Shown: positions 24,150-31,155 of the stretch, piece after piece | Numbering within the stretch: position 1 is the stretch's first letter | How the letters are laid out: every line of letters starts with the position of its first letter | DNA from: G965227875 sp965227875 | GTDB lineage: Bacteria; Pseudomonadota; Alphaproteobacteria; Rhizobiales; JAJFHC01 | Length of the DNA: 64,000 bases | Direction of reading: 5' to 3' | Assembly (NCBI GenBank): GCA_965227875.1 | Contig: OZ245783.1 | Span: 1,240,001 to 1,304,000, forward strand | Program-made: the position numbers and the translations under genes | The notes under the pieces: generated by a model | Databases searched by the model: none | The model's input: the letters and a program-made list of their open reading frames with translations, nothing else | Told to the model about the DNA's origin: nothing

Positions 24150-25496
24150 CTAGAACATGCTCCGGATGTCCGCCGAGAAGGTGGGAAAGGCGAAGATGTC
24201 GTCGCGCAGACTGCTCGCCGGAATGGCGTATCTCATGGCCATGGCGAAGTGATGGATCAGATCTTCGCCATTGTGTCCGATCATATGAGCGCCGACGACA
24301 AGGTCCCGGTCCTGGTCGACGAGCACCTTGGCGAAGGCGGCCGTCTCGGCATAGGCCTTGCCTGAGAACCAGCCGGTCATGTCGCTGACCGTGACGTTGA
24401 CGTTGAGACCCTTCTCCTTGGCTGTCCGTTCGGTCAGTCCGACGGTGGCGATCGCGGGCACGGTGTAGACACTGCTCGGGAGAACGCTGTAGTCGGGCGT
24501 GGCGACGAGGCCGGAAACGATGTTCCGGCCGACGATCCTGCCTTCGTATGTGGCGATCGGCGATAGCTGGGCGGATTGGGTGAGGGCATCGCCGCAGACC
24601 CAGACCGAAGGGTTCGACGTCGAGCGCAGGAATTCGTCCACTTCGATCGCGGGGCCTTCGTGACGGACATTGCCCGCCTCGAGGTCGAGATGCTCAACGT
24701 TGGCGACGCGGCCGGCACCGTTCACGACCCGGTCGGCCTCCACGCTGCCGGGTACGCCGTTCGCATGGAAATGCACCTCGAACCGGTCGCCTTTCCTTCG
24801 GATCTCGCGAACGTCGACGCCTGTCTTCACGCGGATCCCGATCCTCTCGCTCTCGGCCCGGGCCGCCGCGACGAGGTCTTCGTCGAGCTGCGGCAGCAGA
24901 CGTGGCATGGCCTCCAGGATCGTCACTTTTGCGCCTGCGCGCGCGTAGACATGGCTGAATTCCATGGCGATCACGCCGCCACCGACAAAGACCACCTCGT
25001 CCGGGCGCGTCTCCTGCGACAGCACGTCGTCGGAGGTGATCAGGTGTTCTGCTCCCGGGATCGGGAGAACCCGTGGCGCGGAGCCGGTGGCGATCACGAT
25101 ATCCTCGCCTTCGAGAACGTGTCCGTCGACGCGAATTGTGTTCGGGCCGACGAATTTCGCATCGCCGCGATAGATGTCGCCACGCCGCGCGGCAAGATCC
25201 GACATGGCCCCGGGAACATGCGCGATCATGGACTTCTGTCGCCTGATCAGCCTGCCCCAGTCGAGTCTCGGGGCACCTGCCTCGATGCCGTGAACGCGAG
25301 CCCGCTCGATTTCGTGCAGGGACTGCGCGGCAGCGACGAGAAACTTCTTCGGCGTGCAGCCCCGGTTGGGGCAGGTCCCGCCGAAATCTCCTCTTTCGAC
25401 GAAGGCGATGGACTTGCCCGCTTCATGGGCGACCGAGGAAACCCCGAAGCCCGCATTGCCGCCGCCGATAATGATCACATCGTATTTCGCGATCAT
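24150..25496 (-). CDS. Pyridine nucleotide-disulfide oxidoreductase (class I), lacking the catalytic His-Glu pair
   Basis: 448-residue flavoprotein of the glutathione reductase/lipoamide dehydrogenase family. It has the FAD motif GGGNAGFG (residues 11-18), the redox-active pair Cys42 and Cys47 in CPNRGC, the NAD(P) motif GGGVIAMEFSHVYARAG near residue 173, and VCGDAL before the dimer domain. In the usual enzyme the C terminus reads HPTxxE and supplies the acid-base His-Glu; here it reads FPTFSAD (437-443), so both residues are absent. Substrate reduction by the normal route is doubtful. It is the last of four minus-strand genes, with a tandem repeat just upstream of its ribosome site. Confidence 0.88.
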   Translation of the reverse strand: MIAKYDVIIIGGGNAGFGVSSVAHEAGKSIAFVERGDFGGTCPNRGCTPKKFLVAAAQSLHEIERARVHGIEAGAPRLDWGRLIRRQKSMIAHVPGAMSDLAARRGDIYRGDAKFVGPNTIRVDGHVLEGEDIVIATGSAPRVLPIPGAEHLITSDDVLSQETRPDEVVFVGGGVIAMEFSHVYARAGAKVTILEAMPRLLPQLDEDLVAAARAESERIGIRVKTGVDVREIRRKGDRFEVHFHANGVPGSVEADRVVNGAGRVANVEHLDLEAGNVRHEGPAIEVDEFLRSTSNPSVWVCGDALTQSAQLSPIATYEGRIVGRNIVSGLVATPDYSVLPSSVYTVPAIATVGLTERTAKEKGLNVNVTVSDMTGWFSGKAYAETAAFAKVLVDQDRDLVVGAHMIGHNGEDLIHHFAMAMRYAIPASSLRDDIFAFPTFSADIRSMF

Positions 25497-25510
25497 CTCG
25501 CATCTCCTGT

Positions 25511-25547
25511 GTTTGGGTGTTTGGGTGTTTGGGTGTTTGGGTGTTTG
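25511..25547 (-). repeat. 8-base tandem repeat in the 5' leader of the oxidoreductase gene
   Basis: GTTTGGGT is repeated four times plus a partial fifth copy (minus strand ACCCAAAC). It ends three bases before the AGGAGA ribosome site of the oxidoreductase at 25496. Just beyond lies a hairpin CCTGCCG/CGGCAGG (25561-25577). A short tandem repeat in this position can gain or lose units by strand slippage and change the leader length. Confidence 0.85.
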
Positions 25548-25598
25548 ACCGTCCTCCGGACCTGCCGGTCCGGCAGGCAGACGGCCCGCATTTTTGGT

Positions 25599-26063
25599 TC
25601 AGAGACCGAGTTCCGAGAGCTCCGGGTGCCCGTCGGGACGCCTGCCCTGTGGCCAGTGAAACAGTCGGTCGGACTCGGCAATGTCCAGGTCGTTGATGCT
25701 GGCGATCCGGCGCCGCATCAGGCCGTCGGCGTCGAACTCCCAGTTTTCGTTTCCGTAGGACCTGTGCCAGCCGCCGTCGGCGTCGTGCCACTCGTATGCG
25801 AAACGTACGGCGATTCGGTTGCCGTCAAAGGCCCAGAGCTCCTTGATCAGGCGGTACTCGCGTTCGCGTTTCCATTTCCGGTCGAGAAAGCGCTCGATCT
25901 CTTCCCGGCCGCGGATGAAGTCCGAGCGGTTTCTCCACTGGCTGTCGGCTGTGTAGGCCCGTGCGACGGTGGCAGGATCGCGCGAGTTCCAGCCGTCTTC
26001 GGCGGCGCGGACCTTCTGGATTGCGGTTTCTTCGGTAAAGGGGGGAAGCGGGGGACGGGTCAT
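25599..26063 (-). CDS. NTF2-like/SnoaL-like protein (DUF1348)
   Basis: 154-residue protein of the nuclear transport factor 2 fold; the DUF1348 group is recognised by AEDGWNSRDPATVARAYT near residue 20-36, WRNRSDFIRGREEI near residue 41-54, and VRFAYEWHDADGGWHRSYGNENWEF near residue 85-109. The function of this group is not established; the fold makes a cone-shaped pocket. The ATG is preceded by GGAGAC; ten extra upstream residues are possible. It sits with the AhpD-like and isochorismatase-like genes on the same strand and probably in the same transcript. Confidence 0.88.
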   Translation of the reverse strand: MTRPPLPPFTEETAIQKVRAAEDGWNSRDPATVARAYTADSQWRNRSDFIRGREEIERFLDRKWKREREYRLIKELWAFDGNRIAVRFAYEWHDADGGWHRSYGNENWEFDADGLMRRRIASINDLDIAESDRLFHWPQGRRPDGHPELSELGL

Positions 26064-26173
26064 CGGTGTCTCCGGTCTGCGGGTTGTGTGCAATTGAAGT
26101 CGGGGGGTGCGGGGAGGCTTTGCGATTCCGGCGGAATGGGACCCGCACCATGCGGTGCGGGCCCATCCGGCGC

Positions 26174-26740
26174 TCAGGCGGCGCTTTTCACCGGGTCGGA
26201 CCAGGCGTTCGGGGCGAACGCGTCGTCGAGACGGGTCTCGGCAATGTGGTTCGTGTAGTTGGACATCACCTTGAGACTGGTGCCGAGAATGACCTCGAGG
26301 ACCGACTGTTGCGTGTAACCCGCCGCCAGGAAGGCGTCGATCTGGTCCTGTTCGGGCCAGCCATGCGTCTCGTTCACCACCGCGGCGAACCTGCGCAACG
26401 CCTCCAGGCGGGGATCGTCGATCGGCGTGTTGTTGCGCAGCGCGTCGACGACGTCGGACGGAACGCCCGCCATTTGCGAGATAGTCGTGTGGGCGGCCAT
26501 GCAGTAGGTGCAGCCGTTCAGACGGTTGTTGGTCATGAGGACGATCTGACGTTCCGTCTCCGAAAGATCCGTCTTGTCGAAGATACCGGCCAGGGTCATG
26601 TAGCCTTCGAGCAGCGCCGGCGCGCCCGCCATCGTGCCGAGCAGGTTCGGCACGAAGGAATAGGCATTCTTCGCCGCCTTCATGAACGGCTTCGAAGCCT
26701 CGGGTGCGGTATCGATCGTATGGGTCGTGAATTCGGTCAT
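26174..26740 (-). CDS. Carboxymuconolactone decarboxylase / AhpD-like family protein
   Basis: 188-residue alpha-helical protein. The peroxidase-type active-site Cys77-x2-Cys80 in NGCTYCMAAH is present with His84 three residues on, as in AhpD-like alkylhydroperoxidases, so a thiol-redox or peroxide role is more probable than lactone decarboxylation. RBS is AGGAGA. It follows the exported isochorismatase-like gene by ~100 bases. The TetR regulator next door probably controls it. Confidence 0.9.
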   Translation of the reverse strand: MTEFTTHTIDTAPEASKPFMKAAKNAYSFVPNLLGTMAGAPALLEGYMTLAGIFDKTDLSETERQIVLMTNNRLNGCTYCMAAHTTISQMAGVPSDVVDALRNNTPIDDPRLEALRRFAAVVNETHGWPEQDQIDAFLAAGYTQQSVLEVILGTSLKVMSNYTNHIAETRLDDAFAPNAWSDPVKSAA

Positions 26741-26837
26741 GGTCTTGTCTCCTGTTGGGTTTGGGGGTGAAGGGTGTCCCCGGCCGGCTGGCCGGAGACG
26801 GCGTCGCCGCAGGGAGGAACGGCGAAAGCTTGCGTTG

Positions 26838-27635
26838 TCAGTTGACGGCCGAAGCCTTGATTGCCGCGACGGTGGACGCGGTGTCCGCCACGTGGCTGGC
26901 GATCATGCGGAAATTGGTCAGCGCGGCGGCATAGCCGTCATGGCCCGGAACCTGGGCCGCCGCCGTCGCGTCGGTGACCACCATGACTTCGAAGCCCTGC
27001 TCGACGAGTTCGCGCATATGGGACTCCGTGCACAGGTTCGCCGACATCCCGGCGATGATCACCTTGTCGATGCCCCGCTTGCGCAACTGCAGGACAAGGT
27101 CGTTGCTTTCCGGGCCGTAGACCTTGTGCGGGCTCGTCACGACCGTTTCGCCGTCGTCGATGTATTTCTTGTACTGGTCGAGCCAGTCGGCGCCTGACCC
27201 GTGCATGTCGCGCGTCTTCAGCGGTCCTTCGCGGTCGAACATGCCGATCTTGTGCATCAGGGATTCGAGCGCACCTTCGAACGACCATCCGTGATCGTGC
27301 GGATAGTAGTAGTGCGGCGACACGAAGACCGGGATGCCGGAACTCTTCGCCGCTTCGAAGAGCTGATCGATGTGCTTCACGGTGTCGTTGGCGACGACGT
27401 TCTTGCCGACGACGCCCCAGGAGACGCCGTCGGGGCTCAGAAAGTCGTTTTGCGGATCGGTGACGAGAAGCGCGGTGCGCTCCTTCACGATCTCGAATCC
27501 CGGATCCGGCAACCCGCTGTCGTCCGCATGGACCCGTCCGGCCGCCGAAAACGCGACCATGGCCGCGGCCGTGGCGAGCGAGATGAGGACTGCACGTGCA
27601 TTTTGCCGGGTAATGAGAGGCAGAAACTGTTTCAT
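26838..27635 (-). CDS. Exported isochorismatase-family cysteine hydrolase
   Basis: 265-residue hydrolase. The catalytic triad expected for the family is visible: Asp60 in VTDPQNDFL, Lys171 in SPHKVYGP and Cys202 in ANLCTESHMREL. Residues 1-37 form a signal peptide (basic start, Ala/Val core, AxA-like end before DDSGL), so it acts outside the cytoplasm, which is unusual for this family. It is first in the minus-strand group and divergent from the TetR gene; the intergenic region contains operators. Substrate unknown: amides, esters or nicotinamide-like compounds are typical. Confidence 0.88.
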   Translation of the reverse strand: MKQFLPLITRQNARAVLISLATAAAMVAFSAAGRVHADDSGLPDPGFEIVKERTALLVTDPQNDFLSPDGVSWGVVGKNVVANDTVKHIDQLFEAAKSSGIPVFVSPHYYYPHDHGWSFEGALESLMHKIGMFDREGPLKTRDMHGSGADWLDQYKKYIDDGETVVTSPHKVYGPESNDLVLQLRKRGIDKVIIAGMSANLCTESHMRELVEQGFEVMVVTDATAAAQVPGHDGYAAALTNFRMIASHVADTASTVAAIKASAVN

Positions 27636-27685
27636 GACGATCTCCGGTCGTAGGCGCTCATGGCGCTATGGGAAGGTTCACAAGA

Positions 27686-27734
27686 GTTACCGATCGGTAC
27701 ACCCTATGCCGCTATAGGTGTACAGATCGGTACA
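27686..27734. promoter_or_regulatory. Two TetR-type operators between isochorismatase and TetR genes
   Basis: TACCGATCGGTA is a perfect 12-base palindrome at 27688-27699. TGTACAGATCGGTACA is an imperfect 16-base palindrome at 27719-27734. Both share TAC-M-GATC-R-GT and are 31 bases apart (about three turns). They lie in the promoter area of the minus-strand genes and the TetR gene; a third copy is at 27850. Confidence 0.78.
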
Positions 27735-27849
27735 TGATGTCAACCATAAAAATCCGGCCTTCGATCACAATCGAACGCGCCCATTATTTAAATTGCTGGT
27801 TTTAAAGCGAAAAATCTTTTACTCTTGCGCCGAATTGCCTGGTGCAATA

Positions 27850-27865
27850 TGTACAGATCAGTCAC
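27850..27865 (+). promoter_or_regulatory. Third TetR-type operator, directly before the TetR start
   Basis: TGTACAGATCAGTCAC matches the other two sites in the left half (TGTACAGATC) and departs in the right half. It ends 14 bases before the TetR ATG, overlapping the leader. This fits autorepression with a weaker site. Confidence 0.65.
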
Positions 27866-27879
27866 TTATTGGAGTCAAT

Positions 27880-28446
27880 ATGAGACCGACAAAACGGGAC
27901 GAGCTGGTTCAGAAAGCCCTGGAGGTGTTCTACCGGAACGGTTTTCACGCGACGGGCATGGACATGCTCGTGGCGGAATCGGGAATATCGAAGACGTCGA
28001 TGTACAAGCACTTCCGCACCAAGGAAGAGCTCATCCTCGCGGCGCTCAGGCTGCGGGACGAACGCTTCCGGAACTGGCTCGTACGCCGGATGGAAGAGCT
28101 GGCGGACACGCCGGAGAAACAGCTGCTGGCAATGTTCGACGCGCTCGAAGAATGGTTCGCGGAGCCCGGCTTCAGGGGCTGCATGTTCATCAAGGCCTCC
28201 TCGGAGTACCAGGAGGCGGATCACCCGATCCACAAGCAGTCGGCGGACCACAAGCGCATGCTGGAAAGCCACATGACGAACCTCGCCGAACAGGCGGGCC
28301 TGACGGATCCCGGCGCGGTGGCGCGCCAGCTTCTGCTGTTGAAGGAAGGCGCGATTGTCACCGCGCACATGGGCCAGTCAGAACATCCCGCCCGCGACGG
28401 CAGGGCCGCAGCCCAGCGTCTGATCGAGGCTCACCGCCCCCGTTGA
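27880..28446 (+). CDS. TetR/AcrR family regulator
   Basis: 188-residue repressor. Residues 1-50 form the TetR helix-turn-helix, with ALEVFYRNGFHATGMDML and ISKTSMYKHFRTKEELI. The rest is helical, with KALRGCMFIKASSEY-like pattern near residue 100 including a Cys-Met-Phe segment, resembling regulators of reactive-species or thiol-linked genes (NemR-like), though the identity is uncertain. The start has TTGGAG upstream; a longer frame would read through the operators. It likely represses the divergent redox-type genes and itself. Confidence 0.9.
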   Translation: MRPTKRDELVQKALEVFYRNGFHATGMDMLVAESGISKTSMYKHFRTKEELILAALRLRDERFRNWLVRRMEELADTPEKQLLAMFDALEEWFAEPGFRGCMFIKASSEYQEADHPIHKQSADHKRMLESHMTNLAEQAGLTDPGAVARQLLLLKEGAIVTAHMGQSEHPARDGRAAAQRLIEAHRPR

Positions 28447-28465
28447 CCCGTCCGCAGGCGGGGCG

Positions 28466-29011
28466 TCAGCGCCACTTGATCGAGCAGCCCATGCTGGGCG
28501 TCTGCTCGCGCGGCCCCTGACCGGTTTCCGCGATCATCCTCATGGCTTTGAGGAGTTCCGGTGTCCGTTCGCCGTCCGCCTTCATCCGCAGATCGTCGAG
28601 CCGGCCCCTGTACTGCAGTTCGCCGGCGGCGTTGAAGCCGAAGAAGTCCGGCGTGCAGACGGCGCCATAGGCCCGGCCGACCGACTGGTCCTCGTCGACA
28701 AGGTAGGGAAAGCGGAAACCGTGCTCCTGCGCGAAGGCCTTCATCCTGTCGGGCGCGTCGGCCGGCACGGAACGATAGTCGTTGGACATGATGGCAAGAA
28801 CGCCGGTCCCCTCGTCCAGCAGCGCATTCGTGTCTTGCGCGAGACGGTCGGCGATGGCCTGCACATAGGGGCAGTGGTTGCAGATGAACGCGATGAGAAG
28901 GCCCTTGTCCGCCAGGTGGTCGGACATGCGGGCCGTCGCGCCGTCGGCGTCCTTCAGTTCGAATTCAGGCGCTTTCCAGCCGAAGTCGCAAACCGGTGAG
29001 TCGAGCAGCAT
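28466..29011 (-). CDS. Thioredoxin-fold protein (AhpC/TSA-like)
   Basis: 181-residue thioredoxin-fold protein. It has the APEFELKDADG start of the peroxiredoxin-like group and an active-site Cys-Asn-His-Cys-Pro (ICNHCPYV, about residue 44), so it may reduce disulfides or peroxides in the cytoplasm. No signal peptide is present. Residues VCTPDFFGF near 118 form the cis-Pro loop. It converges with the TetR gene and has GGAAGGA before the ATG. Confidence 0.85.
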   Translation of the reverse strand: MLLDSPVCDFGWKAPEFELKDADGATARMSDHLADKGLLIAFICNHCPYVQAIADRLAQDTNALLDEGTGVLAIMSNDYRSVPADAPDRMKAFAQEHGFRFPYLVDEDQSVGRAYGAVCTPDFFGFNAAGELQYRGRLDDLRMKADGERTPELLKAMRMIAETGQGPREQTPSMGCSIKWR

Positions 29012-29120
29012 GGTCCTTCCTTTCCTGCGTGCGCATCGGAAATGCGGTCGGACCGAAGTCTGGAAGATGCCGGCGCGACACTCAAGTCCCGCGCGCCGGC
29101 CGGGGCACATGTGAACGCGG

Positions 29121-30110
29121 TCAGTTGACCGCCGGTTCCTCTTCCACCAGTTCGGACAGGACTCCGTGTTTCTCGATCAGTTCGCGCAGGATGTTGGTGA
29201 TCGTCGTCTCAATCTTGAGGCTCGCCATCGACACCGGGCGCGACCGCTTGCGCGTCAGATAGGCCGTCCTCACGAATGTCGAGTCCGCAACCCGCCCAAG
29301 GGCCAGTTTTCCGCTGCGCACCGCATCCGCCACCGGCGCGTGCGGCAGGAAGGTGTGGGCGCTCGCGCGACTGACCATCTCGACGATCTGCGACAGCGAA
29401 TCGAGCTCCATCACCACGTCGAGTTCGATGTCCTTCTCGCGTGCGAAACGCTCTATCTCATGCCGTGCGCTGTGCGGCAGGCTCGGCATGGCAAGCGGCA
29501 GTTCCGCGAGTTGCGCGGCATCGATCACGAAATAGCCCGCCTCGTCCACAGGCGCGGGCACGTTGTCGCGCGCCGACACCAGGAACACTTCCTCGCGCAG
29601 GATGGGGTTGGTCTGGAAGTTGGAAGCCGGGAGCTTCATGTACACGAAACCGATGTCGATTTCCTCGCGGTCGACCCAGTCGAGAATGTGACCGGTCAGC
29701 CCTTCGGTGATGTGAAGCTTGATCTGGGGAAACTCGAGACGCACCGTTTCGGCCAGCGGAATACTGAGCACAGAGCTCAACGAGGGCGGCAACGCGATCG
29801 AAACCGTCCCGCTCAGATCGTTGCGCAGATGGTGCAGCCCGTCCGTGAGATTTCGCGCCGCCTCGATCAGTCCCTGCCCTTCGCGCGCCAGCAGGCGGCC
29901 GGCTTCGGTGAGCGTGATGCCCCGCGGACCGCGAATGGCGAGTTTCGTGTCGAGCTTTTTTTCCAGCCGGACGATATGCTCCGAAAGGGACGGTTGAGCC
30001 AGCCCCAGGGCGACGGCGGCTTTCGAGATGGTTCCGTGCTCCGCCAGCATCATGAAGTAGTGAACCTGTTTGACGTCTATCGAAGGCGCCAACTGTCGAT
30101 CTCGTGACAT
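29121..30110 (-). CDS. LysR family transcriptional regulator
   Basis: 329-residue LysR regulator. The winged helix-turn-helix is residues ~15-70, with ISKAAVALGLAQPSLSEHI and the LEKKLDTKL wing; the effector domain spans ~90-310. It resembles the CbbR/aromatic-compound LysR group only in general layout. A start at 30110 has GAGGAAT upstream; 25 residues of extra frame are not supported. It is divergent from the SDR/flavoprotein operon and very likely its activator. The gap of 248 bases contains an inverted repeat. Confidence 0.92.
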   Translation of the reverse strand: MSRDRQLAPSIDVKQVHYFMMLAEHGTISKAAVALGLAQPSLSEHIVRLEKKLDTKLAIRGPRGITLTEAGRLLAREGQGLIEAARNLTDGLHHLRNDLSGTVSIALPPSLSSVLSIPLAETVRLEFPQIKLHITEGLTGHILDWVDREEIDIGFVYMKLPASNFQTNPILREEVFLVSARDNVPAPVDEAGYFVIDAAQLAELPLAMPSLPHSARHEIERFAREKDIELDVVMELDSLSQIVEMVSRASAHTFLPHAPVADAVRSGKLALGRVADSTFVRTAYLTRKRSRPVSMASLKIETTITNILRELIEKHGVLSELVEEEPAVN

Positions 30111-30189
30111 GCTATTCCTCCCATGAAGCGGTTCTTTTTCGACCGCCCATGGGGAGGACTCATAGCGCAAAAAAGCGATCTGCACCAGA

Positions 30190-30205
30190 CCTAACGAACG
30201 TTAGG
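30190..30205. promoter_or_regulatory. Perfect CCTAACG-AA-CGTTAGG palindrome upstream of LysR gene
   Basis: Seven-base arms at 30190-30196 and 30199-30205 around AA. It lies 80 bases before the LysR start and 154 bases before the divergent SDR start, in the regulatory gap. It may be the operator for the LysR protein, although the T-N11-A format is not strict. Confidence 0.5.
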
Positions 30206-30358
30206 CAGATTCGAGAAACCTGTCCCGCCGTCCCGTTTCGCCCTGCTTACAGGGGTATAGACAAGACCTATGGGCTTGCGAGGCCATTGCACAAACGACT
30301 GACGACAGAGCCCGAAATCCTCTAATAAAGTCGGGTCGTTCAAGAATGGAGCCGTGGC

Positions 30359-31138
30359 ATGGATCTGCAGCTGAAGGGGAAAAGGGTCCTGATAACAGGG
30401 GCCTCCCAGGGCATCGGCGAAGGCCTTGCCGAGGTTTTCGCGGAAGAGGGCGCCGACCTTCACCTGGTCGCGCGTTCCGCCGACCGGCTGGATGCCCTGG
30501 CCGGGCGGCTGCGTGACGCCCACGGGATCGATGCGACGGTTCAGCAGGCCGATATCGCCGCACCCGGCGCGGTCGACGCCATAGCCGATGCCGCCGCCGA
30601 TATCGACGTTCTCATCAACAATGCCGGCGCGATCCCGGGAGGCGACCTCTGGAGCGTCGACCGGCAGGCCTGGCGCGATGGCTGGGAACTCAAGGTCCTC
30701 GGTTACATCGATCTCTGCCGCGCCATCTATCCGGCGATGAAGGCCAGGGGACAGGGTGTCATCCTGAACAATATCGGCAATGGCGGCGAGAACTACGACG
30801 CCAGGTACATCGCCGGGTCCACCGGCAATGCCGCGCTGATGGCCTTCAGCCGGGCACTCGGCGGAAGCAGCCTCGACGACGGCATCCGCGTGGTCGGGAT
30901 CAATCCCGGGCCGGTGGCCACCGACCGTATCGTCAAGGTCATGAAGGTCCGGGCGAAGGATCTCTACGACGATGAAAGCCGCTACACGGAACTCCTGGCC
31001 CAGTATCCCCTGGGCAGGCCGGCATCCGTGCGCGAGGTCGCGGACCTGTTCGCCTTCCTCGCATCGCCGCGCTCGGCCTACACGTCGGGCACGATCGTCA
31101 CGATAGACGGCGGCATCACGTCCCGCCGGTCGATCTGA
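30359..31138 (+). CDS. SDR-fold oxidoreductase with altered active site
   Basis: 259-residue short-chain dehydrogenase/reductase-like protein. The nucleotide motif is GASQGIG (14-20) and NNAG (87-90). The active-site Tyr150 is present in YIAGS, but the invariant Lys four residues later is Ser154, and the usual catalytic Ser 13 residues before Tyr is Asn137. It may be a non-oxidoreductase or use other residues; this YIAGSTGNAALMAF-type variant occurs as a recognisable subgroup. First gene of the plus-strand operon, 18 bases before the flavoprotein. Confidence 0.85.
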   Translation: MDLQLKGKRVLITGASQGIGEGLAEVFAEEGADLHLVARSADRLDALAGRLRDAHGIDATVQQADIAAPGAVDAIADAAADIDVLINNAGAIPGGDLWSVDRQAWRDGWELKVLGYIDLCRAIYPAMKARGQGVILNNIGNGGENYDARYIAGSTGNAALMAFSRALGGSSLDDGIRVVGINPGPVATDRIVKVMKVRAKDLYDDESRYTELLAQYPLGRPASVREVADLFAFLASPRSAYTSGTIVTIDGGITSRRSI

Positions 31139-31155
31139 GGATCGCCCCGCACGCC

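Noticed and set aside
25511..25547. CRISPR-like array
   Set aside because: The units are only 8 bases, with no spacers and no cas genes nearby; it is a simple tandem repeat.
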